From Bacillota bacterium (GTDB lineage: Bacteria; Bacillota; Clostridia; TANB77; CAG-465), in assembly GCA_023460515.1 (NCBI GenBank), contig JAEWPS010000038.1:1-64000 (forward strand): a stretch of DNA of 64,000 nucleotides, given 5' to 3'. The position numbers were made by a program, and so were the translations under genes. This document shows, in pieces, positions 1 to 8,299 of this stretch (position 1 is its first letter; every line of letters begins with the position of its first letter). Below the pieces are notes generated by a model. That model saw only the letters and a list, made by a program, of their open reading frames with translations, was not told the origin of the DNA and ran no database searches.

Positions 1-429
1 GAATATACCTGTTTGTGCATCATATAAATATTTTTGATATTTGTTTGGCACATTTATATCATTTGTTAATACATAAATATCTGTTGCGCCCTCTGGTGTA
101 TCTAATACCATATTATCTGCGTCTATTGCTGCAGTAGGTCTTGCTCCTTCTACTTTCCATGTTCTATAATATGCTATTTCTGCTTTTAAACTTGGCATAT
201 TATTTAACTCTTCTGAAGCTATATAACTTGTCCATGGATGTTCTCCGAATTTATCTAAACTGTATAAAGCAACCTGCTCTTCTAGTGTCGAAATATCGCT
301 AGAAAAAACTGCGTACTTCGCACTATCTATTGGATTATTATTTGTTAACCCAAGAATTATCGCTCCTACTAATATTATTATAACTATTATTGTTATAATT
401 AAGATTATTAATGAAATACCTTTTTTCAT
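1..429 (-). CDS. Pilin-like protein, 3' part cut by window edge
   Basis: Reading leftward from an ATG at 427-429 the frame stays open to base 1 (143 codons, no stop), so the C-terminus lies outside. The protein begins MKKGISLIILIITIIVIII, a short basic leader ending in Gly followed by a hydrophobic helix, which is the layout of class III (type IV prepilin) signals. The usual Glu at +5 after the cleavage Gly is missing. The same leader opens the genes at 36758 and 56215. After the helix come NNNP and a soluble region with no domain I recognise. An AGGATG-type ribosome binding site precedes the start. Processing by a prepilin peptidase and surface display are inferred from the leader; no peptidase or pilus assembly gene is in the window. 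Confidence 0.8.
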   Translation of the reverse strand, partial: MKKGISLIILIITIIVIIILVGAIILGLTNNNPIDSAKYAVFSSDISTLEEQVALYSLDKFGEHPWTSYIASEELNNMPSLKAEIAYYRTWKVEGARPTAAIDADNMVLDTPEGATDIYVLTNDINVPNKYQKYLYDAQTGIF

Positions 430-631
430 TTTATCATCCTCATACTTTCTTTTAAACACAAATTAATTTTACTCCATTTATATTTTTTTGTCAATATTAT
501 TTAAGATATTTAGACAATATTATTTATATACTTTAATTAACATATCTTATAATTTAAATAAAACTTGTAACATTACTATGCATTATCATTTTATAGCTAA
601 AATTCATATAATGTTTATAGGAGGTGATCTA

Positions 632-811
632 TTGGTTAGTCCAAATAAGCTCATTTATACAATTCCAAGTAAATTTAAAATTGGTAAGTGTCATTATTTA
701 ACTGGTAGGAACATATCAATATTTTCCAACCTTTTATGTATTGAAAATTCACTTACAAACTTAACTTGTAATTGCAAAAATATGTTCTATAATAAATTCA
801 GATTAAAATAA
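632..811 (+). CDS. Small hypothetical protein, 59 aa, TTG start
   Basis: A textbook ribosome binding site (AGGAGGTGAT, 619-628) stands a few bases before a TTG at 632, giving a 59-residue frame ending at 811. A longer in-frame reading from ATG 488 exists but has no such site, so the TTG is preferred. The product is basic and Cys-containing (two cysteines in LTCNCKN near the C-terminus plus two earlier), without a signal peptide or membrane segment. I recognise no family. It lies just ahead of the murA promoter on the same strand. It may be a real small protein or the remnant of a longer gene; the strong ribosome binding site is the only support. Confidence 0.4.
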   Translation: MVSPNKLIYTIPSKFKIGKCHYLTGRNISIFSNLLCIENSLTNLTCNCKNMFYNKFRLK

Positions 812-830
812 TGTATTTTAATAGTACTTA

Positions 831-859
831 TTGTCTTTTGTATATTTTTATGGTATACT
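831..859 (+). promoter_or_regulatory. SigA-type promoter of murA
   Basis: TTGTCT (831-836), 17 bases, then TATACT (854-859), 35 bases before the murA start; the only good match in the gap after the small ORF. Confidence 0.65.
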
Positions 860-893
860 TTATTATACATAAATAAAAAATGGAGGAATATAT

Positions 894-2162
894 ATGGAAA
901 AATTCGTAGTACATGGGCCTTGTAGATTGCAAGGAACAGTAAATATTAGTGGCGCAAAAAATGCCGCTGTTGCTATACTTCCAGCTACTTTGCTTGTAGA
1001 AGGAAAATGTCATTTAGAAAACGTTCCTGATATAAGTGATATAAGAGCATACTTAGAAATACTTGAATCTTTAGGTTCACAAATAACATACATATCTAAA
1101 AATGAAATGATTATAGATAATTCAAATATAGATAATGCAATAGCATCTTATGACTTAACATCAAAATTTAGAGCTTCTTATTATCTTCTTGGTAGTTTAC
1201 TTGGAAGATTTGATAACGTTCAAATTTCGTTACCTGGTGGCTGTAATTTAGGTGCAAGACCTATTGACCAACATATAAAAGTTTTAGAAAAATTAGGTGC
1301 AGAAGTTAATGTTATGCACGGTAATGTATATGCAAAGAGGGCTAATAGATTAAAAGGTACCGCTATATTTTTAGATGTTGTAAGTGTTGGTGCTACAATT
1401 AATGCAATATTAGCTTGTACATTAGCTGATGGAACTACAACAATAGAAAATGTTGCTAAAGAACCACATGTAGTTGATGTTGCAAACTTTTTAAATAGTA
1501 TGGGCGCTAAAATCAAAGGCGCTGGAACAGATATTATAAAAATTACTGGTGTTGATTCATTAAAACAAAATTCTAGTTATATGATAATTCCAGATCAAAT
1601 AGAAACAGGTACCTTCATGGTAGCTGCTGCTGTAACTCGTGGTGATGTTGTTATAACAAACTGCATACCTAAACATATGGAACCAATAACAGCCAAATTA
1701 ATAGAAGCTGGTGCTACAATTGTTGAAGAAGGTTCAACTATACATGTTAGTATGGATAAAAGACCTCTTCCTATTAATGTTAAAACAATGCCTTATCCTG
1801 GTTTTCCAACAGACATGCAACCACAAATGTGTATATTACAAACAATGGCAAATGGTTCTTCAATGATTGTTGAAAATATTTGGGAATCAAGATTTCAATA
1901 TACCGATGAACTTGCAAAAATGGGTGCTAGCATTGCAGCACACGGAAGCACAGCTGTAATCACTGGTGTAGAAAAATTATATGGTAGCCCAGTTACATCA
2001 CATGACTTAAGAGCTGGAGCAGCTATGATAATTGCTGGTCTTGTAGCTGAAGGATATACTGAGGTATACTCTATTGAACATATATTAAGAGGTTATGAAA
2101 ACATTGTAGATAAATTTGCTAAACTAGGTGCAAAAATTGATTATGTTAAAGAAGGTATTTAA
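894..2162 (+). CDS. murA: UDP-N-acetylglucosamine 1-carboxyvinyltransferase
   Basis: MurA transfers enolpyruvate from PEP to UDP-GlcNAc, the first committed step of peptidoglycan synthesis in the cytoplasm. The 422-residue length is normal for the family. The N-terminal GAKNAA motif carries the PEP-binding Lys22, and the catalytic loop PGGCNLGARPIDQH supplies Cys117, the residue alkylated by fosfomycin, so this copy is of the sensitive type. The ATG at 894 has GGAGG at 882-886. The stop is followed after two bases by the WalJ-like gene and then rlmH, which suggests one transcript from the promoter at 831. Firmicutes often hold two MurA paralogues; which one this is cannot be told here. Confidence 0.96.
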   Translation: MEKFVVHGPCRLQGTVNISGAKNAAVAILPATLLVEGKCHLENVPDISDIRAYLEILESLGSQITYISKNEMIIDNSNIDNAIASYDLTSKFRASYYLLGSLLGRFDNVQISLPGGCNLGARPIDQHIKVLEKLGAEVNVMHGNVYAKRANRLKGTAIFLDVVSVGATINAILACTLADGTTTIENVAKEPHVVDVANFLNSMGAKIKGAGTDIIKITGVDSLKQNSSYMIIPDQIETGTFMVAAAVTRGDVVITNCIPKHMEPITAKLIEAGATIVEEGSTIHVSMDKRPLPINVKTMPYPGFPTDMQPQMCILQTMANGSSMIVENIWESRFQYTDELAKMGASIAAHGSTAVITGVEKLYGSPVTSHDLRAGAAMIIAGLVAEGYTEVYSIEHILRGYENIVDKFAKLGAKIDYVKEGI

Positions 2163-2164
2163 TA

Positions 2165-2951
2165 ATGGTAATATATCCTTTATTTAGTTCAAGTAAACGG
2201 AAATTTATTTTATTTAGAAAATAATGATACATCAATTCTTATAGATGTTGGTGTATCATTTAAATCTGTATGTCAAGCATTAGAAAGTATTGGCAAAAGT
2301 ATTGAAGATATTGATGCTGTTTTAATAACACATGAGCATACAGATCATATTAGAAGTTTACCTCTTCTATGCAAAAACAATAAAATTCCTATATATACTT
2401 GCATCAAGACAAAAAAATACTTGGATGAATATTTAGAAACTAAAAAAGTTAATGGAATAATTAATGGTTTAGAATATAACCAGACATTTAAAATAAAAGA
2501 TTTGGAAATAACTACATTTGAAACATCACATGACGCAATAATGCCTTGTGGTTTTTATATTTCTAATGGATCACAGTCACTTGCTTTTGCAACAGATTTA
2601 GGATATGTATCAGATACTATTTTAGATTATTTAAAAAAAGCAGATTATGTTGTACTCGAGTCAAATTATGATAATATAATGCTTGAATATGGTAAGTATC
2701 CATATAATTTAAAGAAAAGAATAACAAGTGATGTTGGACATTTATCTAACAAAGATACAGCTTGCATTTTAAACTCTCTTCTATCTTTAAACCCAAACAA
2801 AAAATTTCTACTATCGCATTTAAGTGAAAATAATAATACAATAAATATTGCTTGTGATACTATTACAAATCATCTAAAAGAAAATGGATTAGATAATTTT
2901 GATATTTCATTTGCAACTCAGGACTTATCTTGTGAGGGGTATATAATATGA
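2165..2951 (+). CDS. WalJ/YycJ-like metallo-beta-lactamase-fold hydrolase, needs a +1 shift at CGGA
   Basis: The gene starts two bases after murA (ATG 2165) and reads MVIYPLFSSSK, then meets CGG and stops eight codons later. Skipping the C at 2198, or reading CGGA (2198-2201) as one glycine codon, continues as KGNLFYLENNDTSILID and runs to the stop at 2951, giving 261 residues, the size of the WalJ/YycJ family. The zinc motif THEHTDH falls at about residues 55-61, inside the shifted frame and upstream of the first in-frame ATG (2421), so a protein begun at 2421 would lack its metal site. SSSKGN is the family's conserved N-terminal glycine turn. WalJ-type proteins act as nucleases or wall-cycle modulators in Bacillales; substrate here is unknown. 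The end overlaps rlmH by four bases. Confidence 0.85.
2198..2201 (+). other. Candidate quadruplet codon CGGA (Gly) in the WalJ-like gene
   Basis: Context AAA-CGGA-AAT. The zero frame reads CGG and soon stops; the +1 frame reads GGA (Gly12) and stays open for 250 codons. Confidence 0.75.
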
Positions 2952-3436
2952 TTAATATACAAATTATCTGTATTGGAAAAATTAAAGAAAAGAGTTTAAT
3001 AAACTTATGCGATGAATATACAAAAAGAATTTCAAAGTATGCAAAAATATCTATTACTGAGCTTGCAGACGAAAAAGTGGACAAGTCTTTATCTGAAGTT
3101 GAAATACAAAAAACAAAAACTATAGAATGTAACAAAATTATCGAAAAAATACAAAAATCTAATAAATCTTACGTTATTTCGTTAGATTTGAATGGCAAAA
3201 ATCTAACATCACCAGAGCTTGCAAACAAGATTTCGAGCATAGCAACATACTCATCTGGTAGTATAATTTTTGTTATTGGTGGAAGTTTAGGTTTAACTGA
3301 AGAATTGCTTAATATCAGCGATGAGAGCATATCCTTCTCTACCCTTACTTTCCCTCATCAGCTCATTCGTGTCTTTCTACTAGAGCAGGTTTTTAGATCA
3401 TTCAAAATACTCAATAATGAAATTTACCATCATTAG
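2948..3436 (+). CDS. rlmH: 23S rRNA pseudouridine-1915 N3-methyltransferase
   Basis: RlmH is a SPOUT-class methyltransferase that uses SAM to methylate pseudouridine 1915 in helix 69 of 23S rRNA on assembled ribosomes. The 162-residue size, the IQIICIGKIKEK N-terminus, the SAM-binding knot FVIGGSLGL near residue 110 and the C-terminal RSFKILNNEIYHH block are characteristic. The start codon overlaps the WalJ-like stop by four bases, indicating translational coupling in the murA unit. The WalJ-rlmH pairing is common in Firmicutes, usually near walRK and htrA, which are absent here. Confidence 0.95.
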   Translation: MINIQIICIGKIKEKSLINLCDEYTKRISKYAKISITELADEKVDKSLSEVEIQKTKTIECNKIIEKIQKSNKSYVISLDLNGKNLTSPELANKISSIATYSSGSIIFVIGGSLGLTEELLNISDESISFSTLTFPHQLIRVFLLEQVFRSFKILNNEIYHH

Positions 3437-3514
3437 ACATTTTTCGACAAATTTTTACTTTTTTATAATTTTTTCTTGCTTTTTACATTTTTTTGTGATA
3501 ATATATATATTGAC

Positions 3515-3530
3515 ATTAGTATATACTAAT
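3515..3530. promoter_or_regulatory. 16-bp perfect palindrome, putative operator
   Basis: ATTAGTATATACTAAT is fully self-complementary and directly abuts TTGACA (3510-3515), about 30 bases before the AbrB-like start. Its position suits autoregulation by that dimeric regulator. This is inference; no -10 with normal spacing to TTGACA is obvious. Confidence 0.4.
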
Positions 3531-3558
3531 TATCGTTAAAAATAAGGAGGAAAAATTT

Positions 3559-3813
3559 ATGAAATCAACAGGAATAGTAAGAAAAGTAGATGAACTAGGA
3601 CGTATAGTTTTACCTATAGAATTAAGAAAAAATTTAGATATCAACATTAAAGATCCATTAGAAATATATGTTGACGGAAACTCAGTAATTTTAAAAAAAT
3701 ATCTTCCAGCATGTATTTTCTGTGGTGAAGCTACAGATATAGTACAATTTCAAGGAAGAAACATATGTTCAAATTGCTTAAAGAAAATAGCAAAAAAAGC
3801 AGACCAAGAATAA
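3559..3813 (+). CDS. AbrB-family regulator with C-terminal zinc-ribbon-like Cys pairs
   Basis: The N-terminal ~50 residues (MKSTGIVRKVDELGRIVLP, then ELRKNL and VDGNSVILKKY) are the swapped-hairpin AbrB DNA-binding domain. The C-terminus carries CIFCG and CSNC, two CxxC pairs that could bind zinc, as in clostridial AbrB and Abh relatives. AbrB proteins control transition-state and sporulation genes. A strong AAGGAGG site precedes the ATG. The gene is monocistronic: a palindrome lies upstream and a hairpin terminator immediately downstream. Which of several abrB paralogues it represents cannot be decided from this window. Confidence 0.9.
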   Translation: MKSTGIVRKVDELGRIVLPIELRKNLDINIKDPLEIYVDGNSVILKKYLPACIFCGEATDIVQFQGRNICSNCLKKIAKKADQE

Positions 3814-3835
3814 AAAGTAGGTAACCCTACTTTTT
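3812..3835. terminator. Bidirectional hairpin terminator
   Basis: AAAAAGTAGG, loop TAAC, CCTACTTTTT, with T runs on both strands; it separates the AbrB-like gene from convergent cysE. Confidence 0.85.
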
Positions 3836-3854
3836 TTATTTTCTATTAAATATA

Positions 3855-4373
3855 TTATTTTTTAATTTTTCTATTTATTCCAACGACTGTTGTATTATCT
3901 TCTACATTTTCAAGAACTACTGCATTTGCACCAACTTTAACATTATTTCCAATTACAATTGGCCCAAGCAATTTACTTCCAGAACCTATCATGCAATTAT
4001 TTCCTATTGTAGGATGTCTCTTTCCAACATCTTTTCCAGTTCCACCTAAAGTCGCTCCATGGTATATTAAACAATCATCTCCTATTTCAGCTGTTTCTCC
4101 TATTACAATTCCCATACCATGATCTATAAATAACCTTTTCCCAATAACTGCACCAGGATGTATCTCAACTCCTGTTAAAAATCTCATGATTTGTGATAAA
4201 AGTCTACTTAGAAAATATAACTTTTTACAATATAGATAATGTGTTATTTTATGAAATATAACAGCATGTAATCCTGGATATAATAAAATTACAGTAAAAA
4301 TATTTTTTGCTGCAGGATCTTTTTCTTTTATATTCTTGCTATCTTCATAAATTTCTTTTATAAACTTTATCAT
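3855..4373 (-). CDS. cysE: Serine O-acetyltransferase (short form)
   Basis: CysE transfers acetyl from acetyl-CoA to serine, making O-acetylserine for cysteine synthesis. The 172-residue protein has a helical N-terminal part followed by a left-handed beta-helix of hexapeptide repeats (GVEIHPGAVIG, IGETAEIGDD, ATLGGTGKD). The catalytic His is in IDHGMG and a second conserved His in KRHPTIGNN. It is shorter than the E. coli enzyme, as is usual in Firmicutes. It follows uppS after 43 bases without a terminator, so both are probably cotranscribed. I saw no T-box or SAM riboswitch ahead of it. Confidence 0.93.
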   Translation of the reverse strand: MIKFIKEIYEDSKNIKEKDPAAKNIFTVILLYPGLHAVIFHKITHYLYCKKLYFLSRLLSQIMRFLTGVEIHPGAVIGKRLFIDHGMGIVIGETAEIGDDCLIYHGATLGGTGKDVGKRHPTIGNNCMIGSGSKLLGPIVIGNNVKVGANAVVLENVEDNTTVVGINRKIKK

Positions 4374-4416
4374 ATAATCACCTATTTTATTATATGATAA
4401 AATTAAATTCTTGTGA

Positions 4417-5127
4417 TTATTTAGTGTAATCTATATTTCCAAATCTTCTATCTCTTTTGGTGTATTCTAATATAGCCTTATCGAATTCATCAGTTTTAAA
4501 ATCCGGAAAATACGTTTTAGTAAAATATAACTCAGCATAAGAAAGTTGCCATAACATAAAATTACTAAGTCTTTGTTCATTGCTTGTCCTAATTAAAAAA
4601 TCTATACCTGGCAGATCATTATACATATATTTATTGATTAACTGTTCATCAATCTCACCATTATCTATATTATCATCCTTAATCTTTTTTACCATGTCTA
4701 TTATCTCATTTCTTGCACTATAATTAAGGCATACATTTAGTATTCCACCATCATTATCTTTTGTTTTTTCAGTTAAATCATCCATTACCTTTAATAATTT
4801 TTTTGGTAACTTTTCTCTTCTACCTGAGAAAACAACTTTTATATTTTCATCATGAAATTCATTTAATTCATCACTAAACTTAGTTGTAAATAAATTCATC
4901 AAAAAACTTACTTCCTCTTTACTTCTTTTGAAATTTTCAGAAGAAAATGCGTATATACTAACTACTTTTACTCCTTTGGATAATATATATATACCTAAGG
5001 ATTTCAAATTTTTTGCTCCCTCTTTATGTCCTTCACTTCTATTCATTCCCTTTTCTTTTGCCCATCTTCCATTGCCATCTAATATTATTCCAACATGTAC
5101 AGGTATTTTTACTTTACTATAGTTCAT
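4417..5127 (-). CDS. uppS: Undecaprenyl diphosphate synthase (isoprenyl transferase)
   Basis: UppS condenses isopentenyl units onto farnesyl diphosphate to make the C55 lipid carrier for cell wall synthesis. The start is placed at ATG 5127 because GTGGAGGAAATA stands directly before it; the frame is open further upstream to 5181 but without a ribosome binding site. The 236-residue protein shows the active-site block LDGNGRWAKEKG with the catalytic Asp, the EGHKEGAK helix, and the C-terminal RTSNEQRLSNFMLWQL signature. cysE follows on the same strand. The usual neighbour cdsA is not here. Confidence 0.95.
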   Translation of the reverse strand: MNYSKVKIPVHVGIILDGNGRWAKEKGMNRSEGHKEGAKNLKSLGIYILSKGVKVVSIYAFSSENFKRSKEEVSFLMNLFTTKFSDELNEFHDENIKVVFSGRREKLPKKLLKVMDDLTEKTKDNDGGILNVCLNYSARNEIIDMVKKIKDDNIDNGEIDEQLINKYMYNDLPGIDFLIRTSNEQRLSNFMLWQLSYAELYFTKTYFPDFKTDEFDKAILEYTKRDRRFGNIDYTK

Positions 5128-5211
5128 TATTTCCTCCACTTTTCTACAAAATATTTTATCATATAAGTGTTCAAATAACAAGTTGATATTAGTAAATTGT
5201 ATTTTGAAAAA

Positions 5212-5235
5212 TAAAAAGAGGATATATTATCCTCT
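5212..5235 (-). terminator. Hairpin terminator of the 5227-5604 gene
   Basis: AGAGGATA, loop of 3, TATCCTCT (5217-5235), followed on the minus strand by a T run; it overlaps the gene's stop region. Confidence 0.8.
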
Positions 5236-5604
5236 AAAATTCAAATTATTGTATATTTCAAGAACTCTAAATTTTGAAATATACCCCTCTTTTATCTCTT
5301 TAGTTGTTAAATGCTGTGTTATATCTGAGACATCTGTTAAATACGGTGTATTAAAGTCTTTACAATCTGTTCCATCTTTACTCGTGTTTTTTTTCAATTC
5401 TATCTTGCAATCAGTAAATATTTCACGATATTGAGCATATTCCTTGAAACCAAAAATAACTAAAATTTTTCTAAACTTAGTAACAACCTTTTCAACCAGA
5501 AATAGTTCTTTACTTGTTTCACATTCAAGGGCACCATCACCATAAGGATAAACAATAAACATCTTGCCTATAACTAGATTAGCAATTTTATACTTATCCT
5601 TCAT
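5227..5604 (-). CDS. Hypothetical protein, 125 aa
   Basis: An intact frame with a strong ribosome binding site (GAGAGGAGTGGATTT before ATG 5604) and its own terminator, so it is a real monocistronic gene. The product is soluble, rich in Lys, Tyr and Phe, with three cysteines and no membrane segment. Motifs such as FIVYPYGDGALECETS suggest an alpha/beta fold but match no family I can name. It lies between uppS and a HAD hydrolase, each with separate transcription signals, so context says little. It resembles the genes at 16344 and 36156 only in being a short, solitary unknown with a strong ribosome binding site. Confidence 0.65.
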   Translation of the reverse strand: MKDKYKIANLVIGKMFIVYPYGDGALECETSKELFLVEKVVTKFRKILVIFGFKEYAQYREIFTDCKIELKKNTSKDGTDCKDFNTPYLTDVSDITQHLTTKEIKEGYISKFRVLEIYNNLNFRG

Positions 5605-5687
5605 AAATCCACTCCTCTCAAATTATTGATATGGTAGTAATGTTATAATATGAATATTATAACACGTCTGTCAAGATATATATATAT

Positions 5688-5718
5688 AAAAGGGTGGTTC
5701 AAATCACGAACCACCTTT
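5688..5718 (-). terminator. Hairpin terminator of the HAD gene
   Basis: GGGTGGTTC pairs with GAACCACCT around a 7-base loop; it overlaps the stop codon of the minus-strand gene and is followed by A/T-rich DNA. Confidence 0.7.
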
Positions 5719-6330
5719 AATAATTTTTAACATATCCTCAAACAGGGCAATATTGAAATCTGCATTAAATAATTTACTAATAATACTTTTTCCAACATAT
5801 ATGGAAGATACTCCAAGTATTTTTGAAATGAAGATATCATCTGTATAGTTATTACCAATTAAAAAACAAATGCTTTGAGAAGTAAATCTTTCTTTAATTT
5901 GCTTTCTTCTACTATTAATGTTTGGAGCATATATCACATCATACTTTAAATTTTCAGATAAAACTCTAACTGCATGTGCATTGTTAGTAACAAGTATAAT
6001 GTTATATTCCAGGCTTACTTCTCTTAAAATTTTCACCTTTGATTGCATATCCAAAGATAATAGATTTTGGTATCTAATTCTGTATTCATCTTTTACATTA
6101 CTAAAATTCTTAAAGGATAACATCGAGTATATTTTAAGCCGTAAATTTAACATTCCCATTGAATTTGTAATGAAATCTAATGAATTAACCGTCCAAAGAA
6201 ATTTATCTAATACTTTTACTAAAACATTGCTTTTAAATATTCCTGCTATAATCCTCCTGTCATCATGTGGGAATTTATCGTATAGTGTTCCATCAATATC
6301 AATTATTATTGATTTTTTAAATGCATCCAT
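5704..6330 (-). CDS. HAD-superfamily hydrolase
   Basis: The 208-residue protein opens with the HAD motif I IIDIDGTLYD (nucleophile Asp11, second Asp13), has motif II ILVTNN near residue 115 and motif IV IGNNYTDD near residue 160. The cap region between motifs I and II is helical and unlike any subfamily I recognise, so the substrate, presumably a phosphate ester, is unknown. An in-frame CGG lies at codon 64 (6139-6141) and is read through without a frame change, since motifs II and IV lie downstream in the same frame. That makes this gene a counterexample to the CGG rule proposed elsewhere. Its other arginines are mostly AGA or AGG. Confidence 0.82.
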   Translation of the reverse strand: MDAFKKSIIIDIDGTLYDKFPHDDRRIIAGIFKSNVLVKVLDKFLWTVNSLDFITNSMGMLNLRLKIYSMLSFKNFSNVKDEYRIRYQNLLSLDMQSKVKILREVSLEYNIILVTNNAHAVRVLSENLKYDVIYAPNINSRRKQIKERFTSQSICFLIGNNYTDDIFISKILGVSSIYVGKSIISKLFNADFNIALFEDMLKIIKGGS

Positions 6331-6466
6331 ATTAATTCCGCATCCTTTCTAATTTTTTTTATATTATATCATTTCTATTTATGTATTTCAAGCATTACTA
6401 ATAAATTTATCGATTTCAGAGCGAATTAATACAAATATTGTTAACATAACATAATTCGAAGTTTTT

Positions 6467-7591
6467 CTACAATGTATTACTCTTCTTAATATATTTCAAA
6501 TATTCGTACATAAATTCGTCTATTTTACCGTCTATTACACCTTGAACATTTCCAATCTCAAAGTTTGTTCTATGATCTTTAACCAATGTATAAGGGCAAA
6601 ATACATACGATCTAATTTGACTTCCCCATGCTATATCTGCACTTTCTCCTTTTATACCAGCTTTCTTTTCTTCTTTAACTTTTTTCTCATACTCATATAA
6701 TTTGGATTTTAACATTTTCATACAATTTTCTTTATTTTGTAGTTGAGATCTTTCAGTTTGACATGAAACTACTATTCCAGTTGGTATATGTTTAATTCTA
6801 ACAGCCGATTCTACTTTATTGACATTTTGACCTCCAGCTCCGCTTGATCTAAATGTATCAACAGATAAATCCTCTTGCTTTATTTCTAAATTTATATCAT
6901 CTGTAATTTCAGGCATAACTTCTACAGCAGCAAATGATGTATGTCTTCTTTTATTACTATCAAAAGGTGAAATTCTAACCAATCTATGTACACCTTTTTC
7001 AGATTTTAAGTATCCATAAGCATTCATTCCCTTAATTAAAAAAGTTATACTTTTTATACCCGTTTCATCACCAGCTTGGAAATCAATGACTTCCATATCA
7101 TATTCAGATTTATTACACCATTTAGTATACATTCTATATAACATTTCTGCCCAATCTTGTGACTCAGTACCACCTGCACCAGGATGTATTGAAACTATTG
7201 CGTTATGTGAATCATATTCATCTGAAAGTAATGCTTCAATCTCTAGTTTATCTTTTTTATCAAATACTATCTTTTCTAGTTTTTCTGCCTCTTTAAAACT
7301 TTCAATATCATTTTCAGTAATTGCTAAATCCAAATATGCAAAAGCATCATTTAACATAGCAGAAATATCTTCAAACTTATTTATTTGAACAGTTAAATCT
7401 TTGATTTGTTGCAATACTAAAGTAGAATTATCTGAAGTATAAAAATCTAATTTGCAAGTTTCGTCTTTTAACACTTCTAATTTATCTTTTTTATTAGTTA
7501 TATCACAAGCATTTTGTAATCTAGAAATATCTAATTTTAGGTTATTTAACTTTTCTTTTATATCATCTATATCCATATTTATACCATCCAT
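6467..7591 (-). CDS. prfB: Peptide chain release factor 2
   Basis: RF2 recognises UGA and UAA and triggers peptidyl-tRNA hydrolysis. The SPF tripeptide that reads the stop codon is in RISPFDSNKRRHTSF, and the GGQ catalytic loop lies at residues 253-255 (SGAGGQNVNKVES). The 374-residue frame is uninterrupted: there is no early in-frame UGA and no CTTTGAC-type slippery site, so the programmed frameshift that autoregulates prfB in many bacteria is absent. The start overlaps the preceding gene's end by 13 bases; a second ATG five codons in (7576), preceded by GGATGG, is an equally plausible start. Confidence 0.95.
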   Translation of the reverse strand: MDGINMDIDDIKEKLNNLKLDISRLQNACDITNKKDKLEVLKDETCKLDFYTSDNSTLVLQQIKDLTVQINKFEDISAMLNDAFAYLDLAITENDIESFKEAEKLEKIVFDKKDKLEIEALLSDEYDSHNAIVSIHPGAGGTESQDWAEMLYRMYTKWCNKSEYDMEVIDFQAGDETGIKSITFLIKGMNAYGYLKSEKGVHRLVRISPFDSNKRRHTSFAAVEVMPEITDDINLEIKQEDLSVDTFRSSGAGGQNVNKVESAVRIKHIPTGIVVSCQTERSQLQNKENCMKMLKSKLYEYEKKVKEEKKAGIKGESADIAWGSQIRSYVFCPYTLVKDHRTNFEIGNVQGVIDGKIDEFMYEYLKYIKKSNTL

Positions 7592-8295
7592 ATTTTATCT
7601 ATATTATATAATTCATTATTACTTTCTACTTTTGCTATATCTATTGGTGAACAATTAAACTCTAAATACTCATCTTTGGTTGGATGGTAAAAAGATAAAT
7701 AACATGACCACAAAGCTAAATTTTGTCCTACTTTGTTAGTTTTTTGCCCATATTTTATATCCCCATATAGTGGATAACCAGCATTTGCAAATTGTACTCT
7801 AATTTGATGGTGTCTACCAGTTTTTAAATTTACATTAACTAATGAATATTCCCTATTCATATATTTAAAGTTAGATATAGTTGTATATTCCAATAGTGCC
7901 TCTTTACTATTCTTGACATTACTAGATACAACCTTACTCATATTTAATCTTTCATCTTTTACTAAATAATCTTTAAGTTCTCCACTACCAGTAATACTAC
8001 CATTTACAACTGCTAAATATTTTTTTTTGAATTCCCTATTTCTAATATATTCAGATAATCTGCTAGCAGCCTTAGAGGTTTTTGCAAAAACCATTAAACC
8101 TCCTACCATTCTATCTAATCTATGTACTAACCCTAAATATACTTCACCAGGTTTATTATATTTTTCTTTAATGTATGATTTAACTATAGTAAGCATATCT
8201 ATATCCCCAGATTTATCTGCTTGAACTGGTATATTACTAGGTTTAATTACTACTATTATATGATTATCTTCATAAACAATATGTAACTTATCCAT
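7579..8295 (-). CDS. RluA-family RNA pseudouridine synthase
   Basis: The catalytic motif HRLDRMVGG near residue 80 carries the Asp nucleophile of the RluA/RluC/RluD family, and TGRHHQIRVQFA follows further on. No S4 domain is present: the protein starts directly at the catalytic domain. The start is set at ATG 8295 (MDKLHIVYEDNH), five bases after the YgiQ stop and with AAGGT upstream, rather than at the longer frame start 8328 that overlaps YgiQ. It may modify rRNA or tRNA; the target cannot be assigned. It sits between ygiQ and prfB with minimal spacing, so the three form a translation-related operon. Confidence 0.9.
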   Translation of the reverse strand: MDKLHIVYEDNHIIVVIKPSNIPVQADKSGDIDMLTIVKSYIKEKYNKPGEVYLGLVHRLDRMVGGLMVFAKTSKAASRLSEYIRNREFKKKYLAVVNGSITGSGELKDYLVKDERLNMSKVVSSNVKNSKEALLEYTTISNFKYMNREYSLVNVNLKTGRHHQIRVQFANAGYPLYGDIKYGQKTNKVGQNLALWSCYLSFYHPTKDEYLEFNCSPIDIAKVESNNELYNIDKIWMV

Positions 8296-8299
8296 ATAT

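Noticed and set aside
3855..4373. T-box or SAM riboswitch ahead of cysE, and T-box ahead of the IleRS-like gene
   Set aside because: No specifier stem, T-box sequence or SAM-type core in the short upstream regions (43 and 35 bases).
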